The notes: generated from the letters alone by a model not told the origin. A stretch of DNA of 56,468 bases from Ectothiorhodospira shaposhnikovii (GCF_016584105.1 NZ_NRSM01000023.1:1-56468), one strand, 5' to 3'. Counted from the first letter of the stretch, positions 37,868-47,725 are shown. Program-made: numbers and translations.

Positions 37868-39238
37868 ATGAGCAGCCAAGACGAAAAGCACGCAAAAGAT
37901 GCGGTTACGCGTGCCCTGAAGCACTCCGGTCTCTCGCGCCGGGATTTCCTCAAACTTTCCAGCGGTGGCGCCCTGCTGGCGGGAGCCGCCGCAGGCACCG
38001 GCGGCATGCTGTATCCGGCCGCTGCCCGGGCCGTCCCCACCAACGCCCGCATCGTCATCGTCGGTGCCGGCGCCGCCGGTCTCTCCTGCGCCACCCGGCT
38101 GGCCCGGGAACTGGATGGTGCGGACATCACCCTGATCGATCGCCGCCAGGATCACTATTACCAGCCCGGTCTGACCCTGGTGGGTACCGGAGTCTGGCAG
38201 ACGGAAAAGCTCCTGGACAGGAACCGGCGCTACGTCCCTTCCAACGTCAACTGGATTCACGACATGGTCGCCGAGTATGACCCGGACAACAACCGGGTGG
38301 TAACCGAAACCGGCCGCGCCGTCGATTATGACTTCCTCATGGTGGCCACCGGTCTGCAAGTGAACTACACCGCCATTGACGGCATGTCGGAGAATCTGAT
38401 CGGTCATCGGGGCGTGGGCTGTGTCTATGACAAGCCGGAACTGGCCGAGCGCACCTGGCAACTCATCGACCAGTTCGTAAATGAAGGCGGCGTCGGCCTG
38501 TTTACCCGCCCCAGGGGCGACATGAAATGCGCCGGTGCCCCGCTCAAGGTCACCATGCTCGTGGAAAGCCGGATGAAGGAACGGGGCACCCGGGATCGCG
38601 CCGAGATGCACTATCTGCCACCCGGTACCGGCCTGTTCTCCCAGCCCCACACCGACGACTTCCTGCGCAAGAACTTCCCCGAACGGAGTATCCATATCCA
38701 CTGGGATCACCCTCTGAAGGCCATCGATCCCGAACGCAAGACCGCCACCTTTGCCACCCCTTTGGGCGATGAAACCCTGGATTACGATTTTATCCATGTG
38801 GTTCCGCCCATGAGCGCCCCCGATTCCCTGCGCAACAGCGAGCTGGCAGCCCGTGAGATCCCCTTCACCGGCTGGCTGGAAGTGGACCGATTCACCCTGC
38901 AGCACAAGCGCTATCCCAACGTCTTCGGCGCCGGTGACATCAACGGTGTCCCCATCGGCAAAACCGCCGCCAGCGTCAAGGCCCAGGTACCGGTAGCGGT
39001 GGAGAACATGATCCGGACCATCCAGGGCAATCAGCTCAATCCGGGCTATGACGGCTATACCTCCTGCCCCCTGATCACCGAACTGGGTCAGGCCATCCTG
39101 GTGGAATTCGACTATGACCTGAAGATGAAGCCGTCCTTCCCCTTCATCAGCCCCTACCAGGAACACTGGGTGCCCTGGGTCATGAAGGACCGTCTGCTGC
39201 TGGCCGCCTACCGGGCCATGCTCCGGGGCCGTATCTGA
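37868..39238 (+). CDS. Tat-exported sulfide:quinone oxidoreductase-like flavoprotein
   Basis: The 456-residue protein has a twin-arginine signal (SRRDFLKLSSGGALLAGA, residues 23-40) and an FAD motif GAGAAG (66-71), so it should act at the outer face of the inner membrane. Cys185, Cys221 (MKCAGAPLKV) and Cys400 (YTSCPL) fit the three redox cysteines of sulfide:quinone oxidoreductases; YYQPGLTLVGTG and FGAGDINGVPIGKTAA support that family. FccB of flavocytochrome c is an alternative, but KCAGAP favours SQR. SQR passes electrons from sulfide to quinone and yields polysulfide. A perfect TATAAT lies at 37761-37766, upstream of the ATG. Confidence 0.88.
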   Translation: MSSQDEKHAKDAVTRALKHSGLSRRDFLKLSSGGALLAGAAAGTGGMLYPAAARAVPTNARIVIVGAGAAGLSCATRLARELDGADITLIDRRQDHYYQPGLTLVGTGVWQTEKLLDRNRRYVPSNVNWIHDMVAEYDPDNNRVVTETGRAVDYDFLMVATGLQVNYTAIDGMSENLIGHRGVGCVYDKPELAERTWQLIDQFVNEGGVGLFTRPRGDMKCAGAPLKVTMLVESRMKERGTRDRAEMHYLPPGTGLFSQPHTDDFLRKNFPERSIHIHWDHPLKAIDPERKTATFATPLGDETLDYDFIHVVPPMSAPDSLRNSELAAREIPFTGWLEVDRFTLQHKRYPNVFGAGDINGVPIGKTAASVKAQVPVAVENMIRTIQGNQLNPGYDGYTSCPLITELGQAILVEFDYDLKMKPSFPFISPYQEHWVPWVMKDRLLLAAYRAMLRGRI

Positions 39239-39284
39239 GGCGCCGTCATGACTTTTTCAGAACATTTTTAGAGAGGAATCGGCA

Positions 39285-39734
39285 ATGGCATTTTCAATCC
39301 TGGGGTTATTGGCAGTGGTCCTGGAGTTCTTCCGGGGCTGGCTGTGGTTTATCGGGCTGTTTCTGCTGCTGGACTTTGCACTGACCTTCTATTTCCTCAA
39401 GCGCTCCGCAGGCTGCAAGACCTGCTGGGTCCTGCCGGCCTATGTGACCGTCGGCTTCGGAGTCTTCATCTTCGTGCTGGCCATGATCACCCTGCCGACC
39501 ATCACCAAGTCCAGCTGGGCGGCCCTGTCGGGCATCGACTATCTGGCCCTGATCGGTGCCAGCATCGGCTTCGGCACCCTGTTTGCGATCCTGGCCTTTC
39601 CCTTCATGTTGAACCTGCTGGGGATTCGCTCCAGGCCCAGACCCACCAGCCAGGCAACACGCACCGAAACGCCACCACAGCCCCAAACGTCGCCTCAGCC
39701 CCAGCCTGCCATGGCGGAAAAGATTGCGGACTGA
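39285..39734 (+). CDS. Small four-helix membrane protein next to SQR
   Basis: This 149-residue protein has about four hydrophobic segments (roughly 5-32, 43-68, 82-100 region and 85-113) and a Pro/Gln/Thr-rich tail (about 118-149). A Cys pair in AGCKTCWVL (about 42-48) lies between helices one and two and could face the periplasm. I do not recognise the family. An AGAGAGG ribosome site precedes the ATG, and the gene lies 46 bases behind the SQR gene on the same strand, so a role as membrane partner or anchor of SQR is reasonable but unproven. Confidence 0.65.
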   Translation: MAFSILGLLAVVLEFFRGWLWFIGLFLLLDFALTFYFLKRSAGCKTCWVLPAYVTVGFGVFIFVLAMITLPTITKSSWAALSGIDYLALIGASIGFGTLFAILAFPFMLNLLGIRSRPRPTSQATRTETPPQPQTSPQPQPAMAEKIAD

Positions 39735-39806
39735 CTCGCTGGATATCTCGCCTCGGTCGGGTTACGCTTCGGCATCCCGACCGAGACCGAGAGCCGTCTG
39801 CCGACG

Positions 39807-40235
39807 ATGAAGATCTCACACCACGACATCCGCCTTGGCACCGAGGCCCCCATCCAGATCATTGATGTCACCCAGCAGGTGAAGGATCTGTTTGCAGACA
39901 GCGGCATTCGCAACGGCATCTGCACCGTGATCTCCCGTCACACCACCGCCTGCGTGAATCTCAACGAGCAGGAGCCCATGCTGCAGCGGGACATGCTTAC
40001 CCACCTCAAGCGCCTGGTGCCCCGTGACGGCGACTACCTTCACAACGAAAACCCCGTGGACGGCCGGGACAACGCCCATTCCCATCTCATGGGACTTTTC
40101 ATGAACGCCTCCGAAACCATCCCCATCGTGGACGGCGCACTGGTCCTGGGCACCTGGCAATCCATCTTCTTCATCGAACTGGACGGTCCTCGCCCGGAGC
40201 GCCGTCTGACCGTACATTTCATGGGAACCGACTAA
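39807..40235 (+). CDS. YjbQ / UPF0047 family protein
   Basis: The 142-residue protein matches the YjbQ family throughout: [20 protein letters not shown] (about 37-56), [16 protein letters not shown] and [15 protein letters not shown]. The histidines in these motifs build the conserved site. Some members have weak thiamine-phosphate synthase activity, so databases use that name, but the physiological role is unclear. The downstream RuBisCO-like gene begins five bases after its stop, so the two are almost surely co-translated. Confidence 0.92.
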   Translation: MKISHHDIRLGTEAPIQIIDVTQQVKDLFADSGIRNGICTVISRHTTACVNLNEQEPMLQRDMLTHLKRLVPRDGDYLHNENPVDGRDNAHSHLMGLFMNASETIPIVDGALVLGTWQSIFFIELDGPRPERRLTVHFMGTD

Positions 40236-40240
40236 AGCCG

Positions 40241-41542
40241 ATGCAGCCCGCCGACATTGAAGGTTTCTTCGCCGATCCCGCCGATCTGGATCTGGACCGC
40301 TACCTGATCCTGGACTACGAACTGGAATGTGTGGGTGACCCGCGCCTGGCAGTGGCCCACCTGTGCAGCGAACAGTCCACCGCCCAGTGGAAGCGGGTGG
40401 ATGTGGACGAGGATCTGCGTCCCCGGTTCGCGGCCAAGGCGATCAAGATGGAGGTGCTGGAAGAGCGGGAAGCCCTGAGCTATCCGGTCACCCATGCCGC
40501 CGACGGGCGCATCTTCGCCTGCCGGGTACGCATCGCCCATCCCCACGAGAACTTCGGCCCCCGCATTCCCAACCTGCTGTCGGCGGTCTGTGGCGAAGGT
40601 CCGTTCTTTACCCCGGGCATCCCACTGATCAAATTGATGGATATCCACTTTCCCGAGGTGTTCCTAAAGGCCTTCCAGGGCCCGAAGTTCGGGGTGCAGG
40701 GTCTACGCGAACTGCTTAATGCCCATGACCGCCCCATCTTCCTGGGTGTGATCAAACCCAACATCGGTCTGCCGCCGGAGGCCTTCTCGGCGATTGCCCA
40801 CGAGGCCTGGCTGGGCGGCCTGGACATTGCCAAGGACGACGAGATGCTGGCCGATCCGGATTGGTCCCCCCTGGATGAGCGCTGCCGCCACCTGGGCGAA
40901 GCCCGACGCCGGGCCGAGCAGGAAACCGGCACCCCCAAGATGTACATGGCCAATATCACCGACGAAGTGGATCGTCTGACCGAACTCCACGACATCGCCG
41001 TGGCGCGGGGAGCCAACGCCCTGCTGGTGAACGCCATGCCGGTGGGCCTGTCCGCGGTGCGGATGCTGCGCAAACACACCCAGGTGCCCCTGTTCGGGCA
41101 TTTCCCCTTCATTGCCGCCTTCAGTCGCCTACCCCACTACGGCATCCACTCCCGGGTGATCACCCGGCTGCAGCGCCTGGCCGGCTATGACTCGGTGATC
41201 ATGCCGGGCTTCGGGCCACGAATGATGACCAGCGACGAGGAAGTCATGGCCAATGTGCGCGCCTGCCTGGAAGACATGGGCCCCATCAAGCCCTGCCTGC
41301 CGGTGCCCGGCGGCAGCGATTCCGCCGCCACCCTGCAGCGGGTGTACGAGAAGATGGGCAGCGTGGATTTCGGCTTCGTGCCGGGACGCGGGGTATTCGG
41401 CCATACCATGGGTCCCCGCGGTGGTGCCGCCAGCATCCGGCAGGCCTGGGATGCCCTGGCCCTGGGTGTGCCGGTGCCGGAACAGGCCCGGCAACATCCG
41501 GAACTGGCGGCGGCACTCAAGCAGTTTCAGGAGGTTTTGTAA
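40241..41542 (+). CDS. RuBisCO-like protein, form IV
   Basis: The 433-residue protein has the RuBisCO large-subunit fold but lacks residues for carboxylation. It keeps Lys172 (GVIKPNIG, like Lys175) and the whole KDDE block at 198-201 (GLDIAKDDE, like Lys201/Asp203/Glu204), but Lys177 is Asn, Arg295 is Phe (GHFPFIAAF) and the loop-6 lysine region GKLEGD is replaced. This pattern fits form IV proteins of the type in Chlorobium and purple sulfur bacteria; in Chlorobium loss of the RLP disturbs sulfur oxidation and stress responses. It is not a methionine-salvage mtnW neighbour here: it follows SQR, a membrane protein and YjbQ. Its stop overlaps the end of the convergent chemoreceptor gene by 16 bases. 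Confidence 0.9.
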   Translation: MQPADIEGFFADPADLDLDRYLILDYELECVGDPRLAVAHLCSEQSTAQWKRVDVDEDLRPRFAAKAIKMEVLEEREALSYPVTHAADGRIFACRVRIAHPHENFGPRIPNLLSAVCGEGPFFTPGIPLIKLMDIHFPEVFLKAFQGPKFGVQGLRELLNAHDRPIFLGVIKPNIGLPPEAFSAIAHEAWLGGLDIAKDDEMLADPDWSPLDERCRHLGEARRRAEQETGTPKMYMANITDEVDRLTELHDIAVARGANALLVNAMPVGLSAVRMLRKHTQVPLFGHFPFIAAFSRLPHYGIHSRVITRLQRLAGYDSVIMPGFGPRMMTSDEEVMANVRACLEDMGPIKPCLPVPGGSDSAATLQRVYEKMGSVDFGFVPGRGVFGHTMGPRGGAASIRQAWDALALGVPVPEQARQHPELAAALKQFQEVL

Positions 41543-43119
41543 TGTATCCGATCCCAGAACTGAACTGCCAGTAACTCCAGGTTATGTGCCAGTTCCGCCA
41601 GCGCTGTGGCGGACTGTTCGATCCTGAGGATGGCTTCCGCATTGTCTTCGGAACTATGCCGGATACTGGTCACGCTGCGGTTGATCTGCTCACTGACGGC
41701 GCTCTGCTGATCGACCGCTGCCGCAATCTGAACACTCATCTCCGAAATGGCACCAACACTCCGGGTGATCGCCTCCAGAGATCCCCCGGCCTCTCCCGCT
41801 TGGACAACACACTGCTCGGCCTGCCGCCGACTGTCTCCCATCACTTGGACGGAGGACTCGGCACCCGCCTGCAACTTCTCGATCATGGACTGGATTTCCT
41901 TGGTGGAATTCTGGGTCCTTGAGGCCAGGCTACGCACCTCATCCGCCACCACGGCAAAGCCTCGCCCTCCTTCTCCTGCCCTGGCCGCCTCGATGGCCGC
42001 ATTCAGGGCCAGCAAGTTGGTCTGCTCCGCAATGCCGCGAATCACCTCCACGACGGTATTGATCTCGTTACTGCGCACCTGCAACTCATGAATTACCTGA
42101 GTCGCCCGGTCCACTTCACTGGAAAGATGGCGGATGGCATCCCCCGTCTCCACCACCACCCGGCGACCGGAAGCCGCACCCTCATCGGCATGTTCCGCCA
42201 ATTCAGCGGTGTGACGCGCATTTCTCGCCACCTCCTGCACACTGGCCGACATCTGGTTCACCGCAGTGGCAACCTGCTCGGTTTCGGATTGCTGGGTCAT
42301 GATGGACATGCGTGACTTCTCCACGCTGGCCGACATCTCCCGTGTCTGCTCGGCCAGCCGTTTGGCTGCCTCGGCCACACGCCCCACGGCGGCACCGGTC
42401 TCGGCTGACAACATGCGCAAGGCAAAGTCAATCTCACCGTACTCGTCCATGCGCCCGGTATAGACATACTGGCACAGGGGATTATGAACCACTGCCCGGG
42501 CCTGCTGCCGCAGACGGGCCAGAGGTGCCAATGTGGCCCAGCACCAGCCGCCCGCGAGCAGACCGAAACCGGCCAGGGGCACCAGCACCTGCATCCAGGC
42601 CCCTCCCATGGAAATACCCAGGACAATGCCTGCCATCGCAGTGACAAGAGTTGCTGCCAAAAGCCGTACTCTCATCCCGGGGAAGGGAAATCTCAGGGCG
42701 AGAGGGAGCTTGCCGGCCATCACCCTGCCATAGATGGTATCCGCCCGCGCCACCAGATCCCGGCTCGGTTTGGTCCGTACCGATTGATATTCAACCACAC
42801 GCCCATCCTTCAGGATCGGTGTGACATAGGCATTCACCCAGTAATGATCGCCGTTTTTGCAACGATTCTTGACCAACCCCATCCAGGGCCTGCCGGCCTT
42901 GAGCGCGTCCCAAAGATTCTGAAACGCCGCCGGTGGCATGTCCGGATGGCGAAGAATATTGTGGTTCTTGTTCAGCAGTTCGGCTTCGGTATAACCGCTG
43001 ATCTCAACAAAATCGGCATTAACATCCTTGATAATACCCTTGAGATCCGTAGTGGATAGGATATTGATTTTGCTGGAATAAGTCCTTTCCTTCCCCGTAA
43101 CCGGCAGATTCTTCTTCAT
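41527..43119 (-). CDS. Aer-like PAS-containing methyl-accepting chemotaxis protein (first copy)
   Basis: The 530-residue protein starts with a PAS domain (about 20-115) having the Aer-type sequence [24 protein letters not shown] and [17 protein letters not shown]. One or two membrane helices follow (about 148-195), then a HAMP-like region and the signalling domain with its hairpin tip [22 protein letters not shown]. Aer proteins sense redox through FAD in the PAS domain and steer toward favourable electron-acceptor conditions. There is no periplasmic domain. A close paralogue lies directly upstream on the same strand. Confidence 0.92.
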   Translation of the reverse strand: MKKNLPVTGKERTYSSKINILSTTDLKGIIKDVNADFVEISGYTEAELLNKNHNILRHPDMPPAAFQNLWDALKAGRPWMGLVKNRCKNGDHYWVNAYVTPILKDGRVVEYQSVRTKPSRDLVARADTIYGRVMAGKLPLALRFPFPGMRVRLLAATLVTAMAGIVLGISMGGAWMQVLVPLAGFGLLAGGWCWATLAPLARLRQQARAVVHNPLCQYVYTGRMDEYGEIDFALRMLSAETGAAVGRVAEAAKRLAEQTREMSASVEKSRMSIMTQQSETEQVATAVNQMSASVQEVARNARHTAELAEHADEGAASGRRVVVETGDAIRHLSSEVDRATQVIHELQVRSNEINTVVEVIRGIAEQTNLLALNAAIEAARAGEGGRGFAVVADEVRSLASRTQNSTKEIQSMIEKLQAGAESSVQVMGDSRRQAEQCVVQAGEAGGSLEAITRSVGAISEMSVQIAAAVDQQSAVSEQINRSVTSIRHSSEDNAEAILRIEQSATALAELAHNLELLAVQFWDRIHYKTS

Positions 43120-43168
43120 GGAATTCTCGATTGTCAGATCAGCCTGAGCAGGAATACCCGGATTTCAC

Positions 43169-44758
43169 TCACTGCCAATTCTTTTTCTTGATCCAGAATT
43201 GATCCGCCAGCAGTCTCAGCTCCCCGGACAGGCCAGCCACACCAACGGCCAGTGCCTCGATACTGCGGCTGTCACGGGCATTACTGTCAGCGGACTCCCG
43301 GATGCGGGTGATACTGCGATTGATCTCTTCACTGACCATGCTCTGCTGATTCACCGCGGTAGCAATCTGAGTACTCATGTCCGTGATCAGACTCACGTCA
43401 CTCGTGATGGCATCCAGCGAAGCCGCCGCTTCCTGGGCCTGGGATACGCTTTTTTCCGCCTGCTCCAGGCTCTGCTTCATCACCCCCACCGAAGAACGGG
43501 CACCCGCCTGCAGCTTCTGGATCATGGCCTGGATCTCCTGGGTGGAGTTCTGAGTCCGGTTGGCAAGGCTGCGTACCTCATCGGCCACCACGGCAAACCC
43601 CCGCCCCTGCTCACCTGCCCTGGCCGCCTCGATGGCCGCATTCAGCGCCAGAAGATTGGTCTGCTCCGCGATGCCGCGGATCACATCCAGAACAGCGCTG
43701 ATCTCGTTGCTGCTGTGCTCCAGTTCCCGAATCACGCCGGTGGCATGCTCCACGCCTTTGGCCAGTTGCTGGATGGAGTGTCCCGTGGAGGCCACCACCG
43801 TACGCCCCTGCGTGGAGCTGGCATCAGCCACATCCGCAGCTTCCGCCGTATTCCGGGCATTCCGGGCTACCTCCTGTACGCTGGCAGCCATTTCATTCAC
43901 TGCCGTAGCTACCTGGTCAGTCTCCACTTGCTGCTGCATGATCTGCTCCGTGGAAGCCTGGACAGTGCGGACCATCTCCGCCGCCTGACTGGCCAGCGCC
44001 CCGGCGGCATCCGACACGCGACCAATGGCGGCGCCACCTTCAGACTCCAGCATGCGCATGGCAAACTGGATTTCTCCAAATACATCCCGACGCCCGGTAT
44101 AGACATACTGCCCCAAGGGATTGACGGCAATGTCGCGGGCCCGCCGCCGAAGCACCGACAGAGGCCGGCTCAACCACCAGGCCAGAAACATACCCAGGAA
44201 GGAGGCCAGCCCCAGGGAAGGTAACGCCACCCCCAGAGGTGTACCAAGCCAAAGCGCCAGCCCCAGGGCCGATATACCGGACAAGGCCACGCCCAGCACC
44301 AGCCGGTGCCGAACACACAACACCGGCAGTTTCATAGCAAGGGGGGGATTTCCCGCCAGGATACGGGCATAGAGCGTGGTGGCCTGTTCCACCAAGTCGC
44401 GGCCCGGCTTGGTTCTGACCGACTGATACTCCTGAACCTGCCCTTTATGGCTGATCGGCATGACAAAGGCACTGACCCAGTAGTGATCACCGTTCTTGCA
44501 GCGGTTTTTCACCATACCCATCCAAGGGCGGCCGGCCTTGAGATTCGACCAAAGATCGGCAAAGGCCTGAGGAGGCATCTCTGGGTGACGCACGATGTTA
44601 TGGTTCTTGCGTAACAACTCATCTTCGGTGAATCCGCTGATGCGAATGAAATCATCATTCACATAGGTAATCGCACCCTTGAGGTCGGTGGTGGAGAGGA
44701 TATTGGCTGTGTCCGCGTAGGACTGCTCCCTGCCGGTAATCGGGTAATTCTTTTTCAT
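43169..44758 (-). CDS. Aer-like PAS-containing methyl-accepting chemotaxis protein (second copy)
   Basis: From the ATG at 44758 ([12 protein letters not shown], matching the start of the paralogue) this is 529 residues; the frame continues upstream to 44809. It has the same plan as its neighbour: PAS domain ([26 protein letters not shown]), membrane segments about 150-195, and a signalling domain with the same tip. The copies are strongly alike in PAS and signalling parts and differ more around the membrane helices, so they look like an old tandem duplication. Redox or energy taxis is inferred from the family. Confidence 0.92.
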   Translation of the reverse strand: MKKNYPITGREQSYADTANILSTTDLKGAITYVNDDFIRISGFTEDELLRKNHNIVRHPEMPPQAFADLWSNLKAGRPWMGMVKNRCKNGDHYWVSAFVMPISHKGQVQEYQSVRTKPGRDLVEQATTLYARILAGNPPLAMKLPVLCVRHRLVLGVALSGISALGLALWLGTPLGVALPSLGLASFLGMFLAWWLSRPLSVLRRRARDIAVNPLGQYVYTGRRDVFGEIQFAMRMLESEGGAAIGRVSDAAGALASQAAEMVRTVQASTEQIMQQQVETDQVATAVNEMAASVQEVARNARNTAEAADVADASSTQGRTVVASTGHSIQQLAKGVEHATGVIRELEHSSNEISAVLDVIRGIAEQTNLLALNAAIEAARAGEQGRGFAVVADEVRSLANRTQNSTQEIQAMIQKLQAGARSSVGVMKQSLEQAEKSVSQAQEAAASLDAITSDVSLITDMSTQIATAVNQQSMVSEEINRSITRIRESADSNARDSRSIEALAVGVAGLSGELRLLADQFWIKKKNWQ

Positions 44759-44869
44759 GGCGTGGTTGAGCCCCCGGCGGAAAAACGGATCATGCTGGAA
44801 AGCATTCAATACCGCCCCGGTGCGGAAGACTGCTCCACACCGGACGCGGCCCCTCTCCTGGAAGGAAAA

Positions 44870-45445
44870 TCACTTGACGGGCACGCCAATCAGCCATTCA
44901 TGGAGGAAGAAAGCGAATACCAGGTATCCGGCCAGACCCGCCCCAAGCGTGATGAAGGTGCCCTTGATGTTAGCGGCAGGTATCGCGGCAACCTGAGCCT
45001 GATCCCGCTGACGCAGGGAACGGAAGCAGAGTACAGACCACACCAGGAAGGCGCCGAACAACAGGATATCGGCCAGCATGCCATTGGCCAGGAGATGCCC
45101 GAAGGACCAGGCCTTTACCGAAATCACCATGGGATGTTTCACGGCGGACTTGATATGGTTACCCGGCACGAAGGCCGCGGCCATGATGATGAATGCCAGC
45201 AGCGACAGCAGGGCCGTGACATGAGTCAACCATGCAGGCGGGTACCAGACGACGATGGGAGCCATGCGCGCCATTCCATAGCCCCAGATGATGAGAATGA
45301 AGCCGACCAATGAAACGGCGCCCGCGGCAGCCATCCAGCCCTTTTCCCCCCATTGACGAATACGGGCGGCCCGCCACTCATCCGCGAAAATTCGCAGGGA
45401 ATGTACGCCCAGAAACATCAAAAGACCCAGAATGAGTACGATCAC
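44870..45445 (-). CDS. NnrU family membrane protein
   Basis: The 191-residue protein has five to six hydrophobic segments and the NnrU pattern: LGLLMFLGVHSLRIFAD at the start, IIWGYGMAR, and HPMVISVKAWSFGHLLANGMLADILLFGAF in the middle. NnrU was named for a gene near nitric-oxide reductase genes, but it also shares its fold with NnrU-like carotenoid isomerases; function here is open. No denitrification genes are near. The start codon follows a GGAAGGATATTCC ribosome-site region. Confidence 0.85.
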   Translation of the reverse strand: MIVLILGLLMFLGVHSLRIFADEWRAARIRQWGEKGWMAAAGAVSLVGFILIIWGYGMARMAPIVVWYPPAWLTHVTALLSLLAFIIMAAAFVPGNHIKSAVKHPMVISVKAWSFGHLLANGMLADILLFGAFLVWSVLCFRSLRQRDQAQVAAIPAANIKGTFITLGAGLAGYLVFAFFLHEWLIGVPVK

Positions 45446-45561
45446 GGAATATCCTTCCTATATTTTGGTGGTGACAGGAACAGCGCGAGGGATTTTAACC
45501 GAGGAGGCAGGCGTGAATAAGGCGATATTCCGGAATCGACTCGAATGATCGGGCCAGGTGC

Positions 45562-47244
45562 TCATGAAGCGGCGTGATCAAGGATCAGTTCCCCCCCACT
45601 CAACCGGAACAGACCACCCATCACTTCCGTTTCGATACGGCGTGACCGGTCTCCGACAAAGACTTCAACACCATGGAAGATCCGTTGCCGCACCAGGACA
45701 CAGGCACTCTGACACCGCCCCTGCTGAGCCACAAGGGCCTCTTTTTCCATTTCCAACTCCCGAATATGGGCTTGAGCCTCGGCCAGGGTATTTGCCGCAC
45801 GCCGCAGAAAATCCGCCGCCACCCGTTCCGGATGCTGCTTTGCAAAATGCACGGTTCGGGTTAATTCGTCAGCCAGACGGTTCTGTTCCTGAATGCGTTG
45901 ATCCAGCTCACTGATCCGGTCCCGCAAGCCCGGGTCGATTCCCGCCACCACCTGGGTATGGGGCCCGGAGGGAGACCCCAGCAGAAGACATTCGATCAAC
46001 TCCCGGGCACGCACCAAACCACCGACGATCTGCCCCTTGCGTGCACCCTGACCACCCACGATGACCGCATGGGAAGCACTGACCTGGGAATGAAACACCT
46101 GCTCATGGATCACTACGTCCCGGGCCTGAACCCAGGCATTCTCCAGAAAATGGGCACTGACCGTGCCGGCGGCCTTGAGACGCGCCGTCGGTCGAACTTT
46201 ATGATGGGACCCATCTTCATGATGCTGCAACTGCCCGACTACGCCGTGCCTCACCTGAATGTCGCCACCCGCCTCAAGAATGGCGCCTTCCACCATGCCG
46301 TTGACAATGATGTCCCCGCTGGCAACCACCTTCATGCCCGCAATCACATCATCACGGATGACCACGCTGCCCTCGAAATTGAGATTGCCTGAGGACAGAT
46401 CCACCCTGTCCACCCTCAGCGACTCCTCGACAAGCACACCCCGGGGCACCACAACGGGCGCACCCGAGATGGTGGACAGCAGAACATTCGGGTCATCGGG
46501 GCTAAGACGAACATTGCGCAACGAACTGGAGAAGGCCAGTTCGCGTCCAGGACGGGCTGGAATCACCTGCCCCAGCAGGTTTGTTCCCGGGGTACCTGGC
46601 GTGGCGGGATGCCGACGCATCACCGGCGTGTCGACACTGACCTGGGGAACATCCCCAAGATTCCGGTAGTCGGCACGCCCATGTTCGTCGATATACGGCA
46701 TCCTTTGCCGGGCCTGGGGCACCAGAGATTCGAATACCGTATCATTACCGTGCACGGGCAACGTGGCAACAGCAATCACGGCCTCTGTTCTGGCACGGGC
46801 ACCGGCCTGCACCACCTGGCGCATACTGTCCTCATCCAGACCATGAACGATCCCTTGAGCGGCGACGGCCTGAAGCACCTGTTCCGAGCTGACTTCCCGC
46901 CCCCCCTGAGGCGGACAAACCGAAAGGGTCGCCGCCTGCTTGCCTGCGTCCAGAGCGAGACTGAAGCTGCCGTCAAGACGCCGTGCCAGCAGAAATTCCC
47001 TGTCCGAAAGGGCCGGATCACCGGTTCCCAGCGCATCAAGAAAAACCGCCAGGTCCTTCTCCGATACAGCCCAGTCACCAAATCCGGCCTTTGCCAGAGC
47101 AGCCGTGACATCATCGGCACTGGCCCCGGGCCAATCATGGGGGTCGTCAATATGCACGAAAAGAGTACCGGTATCCTCTTCCACGCGACATGTCAGTCCA
47201 GGCTGCTTAGACTCCCGCTCTTTCGGGTCCATCATAATGGCCAT
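45562..47244 (-). CDS. DUF342 / FapA-like protein
   Basis: The protein (about 560 residues from the ATG at 47244) belongs to the DUF342 family, called FapA (flagellar assembly protein A). The central part (about 225-420) is a right-handed beta-helix built from repeats such as SGNLNFEGSVVIRDDVIAGMKVVASGDIIVNGMVEGA, and the C-terminal part (about 430-510) is coiled coil (LRDRISELDQRIQEQNRL). In Pseudomonas and Vibrio, FapA-type proteins help place flagella at the pole. The frame opens at a GTG (47271) inside a strong hairpin, so a start at 47244 or 47235 is more likely. It ends the polarity-like gene set. Confidence 0.82.
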   Translation of the reverse strand: MAIMMDPKERESKQPGLTCRVEEDTGTLFVHIDDPHDWPGASADDVTAALAKAGFGDWAVSEKDLAVFLDALGTGDPALSDREFLLARRLDGSFSLALDAGKQAATLSVCPPQGGREVSSEQVLQAVAAQGIVHGLDEDSMRQVVQAGARARTEAVIAVATLPVHGNDTVFESLVPQARQRMPYIDEHGRADYRNLGDVPQVSVDTPVMRRHPATPGTPGTNLLGQVIPARPGRELAFSSSLRNVRLSPDDPNVLLSTISGAPVVVPRGVLVEESLRVDRVDLSSGNLNFEGSVVIRDDVIAGMKVVASGDIIVNGMVEGAILEAGGDIQVRHGVVGQLQHHEDGSHHKVRPTARLKAAGTVSAHFLENAWVQARDVVIHEQVFHSQVSASHAVIVGGQGARKGQIVGGLVRARELIECLLLGSPSGPHTQVVAGIDPGLRDRISELDQRIQEQNRLADELTRTVHFAKQHPERVAADFLRRAANTLAEAQAHIRELEMEKEALVAQQGRCQSACVLVRQRIFHGVEVFVGDRSRRIETEVMGGLFRLSGGELILDHAAS

Positions 47245-47258
47245 GCCCTCATCCAAAA

Positions 47259-47296
47259 CAGTATCCCCCACATGTTACGCCATGTGGGGGATACTG
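47259..47296 (-). terminator. Perfect 16-bp hairpin between CZB and DUF342 genes
   Basis: CAGTATCCCCCACATG (47259-47274) pairs without mismatch with CATGTGGGGGATACTG (47281-47296) across a 6-nt loop. On the minus strand it is followed by TTTT, so it can work as an intrinsic terminator or attenuator after the CZB gene, ahead of the DUF342 gene. The short T run suggests partial termination. Confidence 0.7.
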
Positions 47297-47307
47297 TGGG
47301 ACGGGGC

Positions 47308-47685
47308 TTACCTTTTCCCCGCCATGCCCGTGGCAATCTTGTCCAGTTCCAGCAGGGTATTCACCAGATTTGCGGACAGTGACATCATCTCCGTCACCGC
47401 ACGCTCGGAACCCTGGACATCCCCCGCCTCCCGCTTGAGGATTGCGACATGGCTGGCTTCGTGAAAGCGCTGGTGGGGTTCAATGAGACTTTCAAACAGC
47501 GCCTCGGCCTCCGATCCCACGGCGGCGGCCTCCCTGGAGCCGGCCCCATAAAGCCACTGACCCAGCTTGCAGTCATGAAAATCCGTACCCCGGAAATCCC
47601 CCTTGCCGGCCAGCGTCGACTGGATCTTCCGCAGGTACTGGATATGCTCATTCATGCGCAATAAAAAAAAAGCCCTGACTTCCAT
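47308..47685 (-). CDS. Stand-alone CZB (chemoreceptor zinc-binding) domain protein
   Basis: The 125-residue protein is a single CZB domain. The family's zinc ligands are a His, a Cys and two more His; here they are provided by the N-terminal MNEHIQYL, FHDCKLGQWLYG, and PHQRFHEASH. CZB domains occur on chemoreceptors and on diguanylate cyclases and bind zinc tightly, responding to zinc or hypochlorite. A free-standing one may regulate a partner. The ATG at 47685 has AGGAGA seven bases upstream. A run of nine A on the plus strand (47663-47671) lies within the codons FFL. Confidence 0.85.
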   Translation of the reverse strand: MEVRAFFLLRMNEHIQYLRKIQSTLAGKGDFRGTDFHDCKLGQWLYGAGSREAAAVGSEAEALFESLIEPHQRFHEASHVAILKREAGDVQGSERAVTEMMSLSANLVNTLLELDKIATGMAGKR

Positions 47686-47725
47686 CGCTCATCTCCTGTC
47701 ATGTGCTGTAATCCGGCCAAACCGT

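Noticed and set aside
43120..43168. Sigma-28-like promoter before the first chemoreceptor
   Set aside because: Only GCTGATCT resembles the -10 box and no TAAA lies at the right distance.
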